Origin: Rosistilla carotiformis
GTDB lineage: Bacteria > Planctomycetota > Planctomycetia > Pirellulales > Pirellulaceae
Assembly (NCBI RefSeq): GCF_007753095.1
Contig: NZ_CP036348.1
Span: 6,735,411-6,799,410 of the forward strand
Length of the DNA: 64,000 bases
Direction: 5' to 3'
The stretch's first letter is position 1. The number at the start of each line of letters is the position of its first letter. A model generated the notes under the pieces. It made no database searches. It was given only the letters and a program-made list of their open reading frames with translations, and was not told where the DNA came from. This document shows positions 63,932 to 64,000 of this stretch, one piece after another. A program made the position numbers and the translations under genes.

Positions 63932-64000
63932 CCCTTTAAAACGCGTGACTGTTATCTAGCACGCCTATTCCTTTGCCTAATCTAAAAGTTCACAGGTGAG

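Noticed and set aside
1-64000. tRNA or rRNA genes
   Set aside because: Gaps were read for cloverleaf-like segments and rRNA cores; none was found by eye. A tRNAscan run would be decisive.

Overview
The window is a chromosomal segment of a planctomycete, most likely of the Pirellulaceae (Rhodopirellula/Rosistilla-like). Family content supports this: four DUF1559 prepilin-like proteins, a BBP7 outer-membrane protein, a cytochrome/DUF1549/DUF1553 protein followed by a DUF1501 protein, a sulfatase and a sulfatase-like protein, and two Hanks-type kinases with family-typical architecture. GC is fairly high, so many long antisense frames are open by chance. I saw no rRNA, tRNA, CRISPR array, phage or transposase gene. 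The genus is inference.

Layout. 1-2.8 kb: minus-strand operon of a secreted esterase, a thiolase and a truncated acyl-CoA ligase. 3.1-4.5 kb: a small conserved protein and a fatty-acid desaturase. 4.5-11.9 kb: a lipid-modification island. FAD oxidoreductase, DUF1365, cyclopropane-fatty-acid synthase, a second CFA-like methyltransferase and a DUF1295 membrane protein are linked by stop/start overlaps; a divergent sigma factor is coupled to a membrane-redoxin fusion. 12.1-13.3 kb: toxin-antitoxin genes (orphan HicB, complete MazF-type pair, orphan ParD). 13.4-16.8 kb: sulfatase, PQQ-propeller protein, DUF4870 protein.

16.9-18.6 kb: a well-preserved cobalamin riboswitch precedes a DUF1559 prepilin-like gene and a Cys-motif lipoprotein. 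This is the most unexpected regulatory link in the window. 18.6-22.7 kb: a palindrome-rich repeat, then a minus-strand operon (isomerase, methyltransferase, small protein, MoxR, DUF58). 22.8-29.3 kb: a large secreted protein of unknown function, a site-2 protease with CBS domains, and a two-domain esterase. 29.3-35.5 kb: two divergent Ser/Thr kinases, one fused to a STAND-like ATPase and TPR-like repeats. 35.5-46.5 kb: an FAD oxidoreductase/acetoacetate-decarboxylase-like fusion, a FadL porin, a response regulator/HATPase fusion with a polyaspartate tail, SDR, CoA ligase, hydrolase and flotillin FloA.

46.6-50.4 kb: a small protein, a sulfatase-fold protein without the catalytic Cys, BBP7, and a lipoprotein. 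50.5-64 kb: DUF1559 genes at 50.5, 60.6 and 62.9 kb, a 1.4-kb non-coding region carrying an inverted second copy of the 18.7-kb repeat flanked by another direct repeat, the large cytochrome/DUF1549/DUF1553 gene with its DUF1501 partner, and recQ.

Two themes recur. Three of the four DUF1559 genes are followed by a small predicted lipoprotein gene on the same strand, and the fourth runs to the window edge. Many genes are linked by ATGA/GTGA overlaps, implying translational coupling. Starts were moved from the longest frame where a Shine-Dalgarno, signal peptide or neighbour overlap argued for it; each case is stated.
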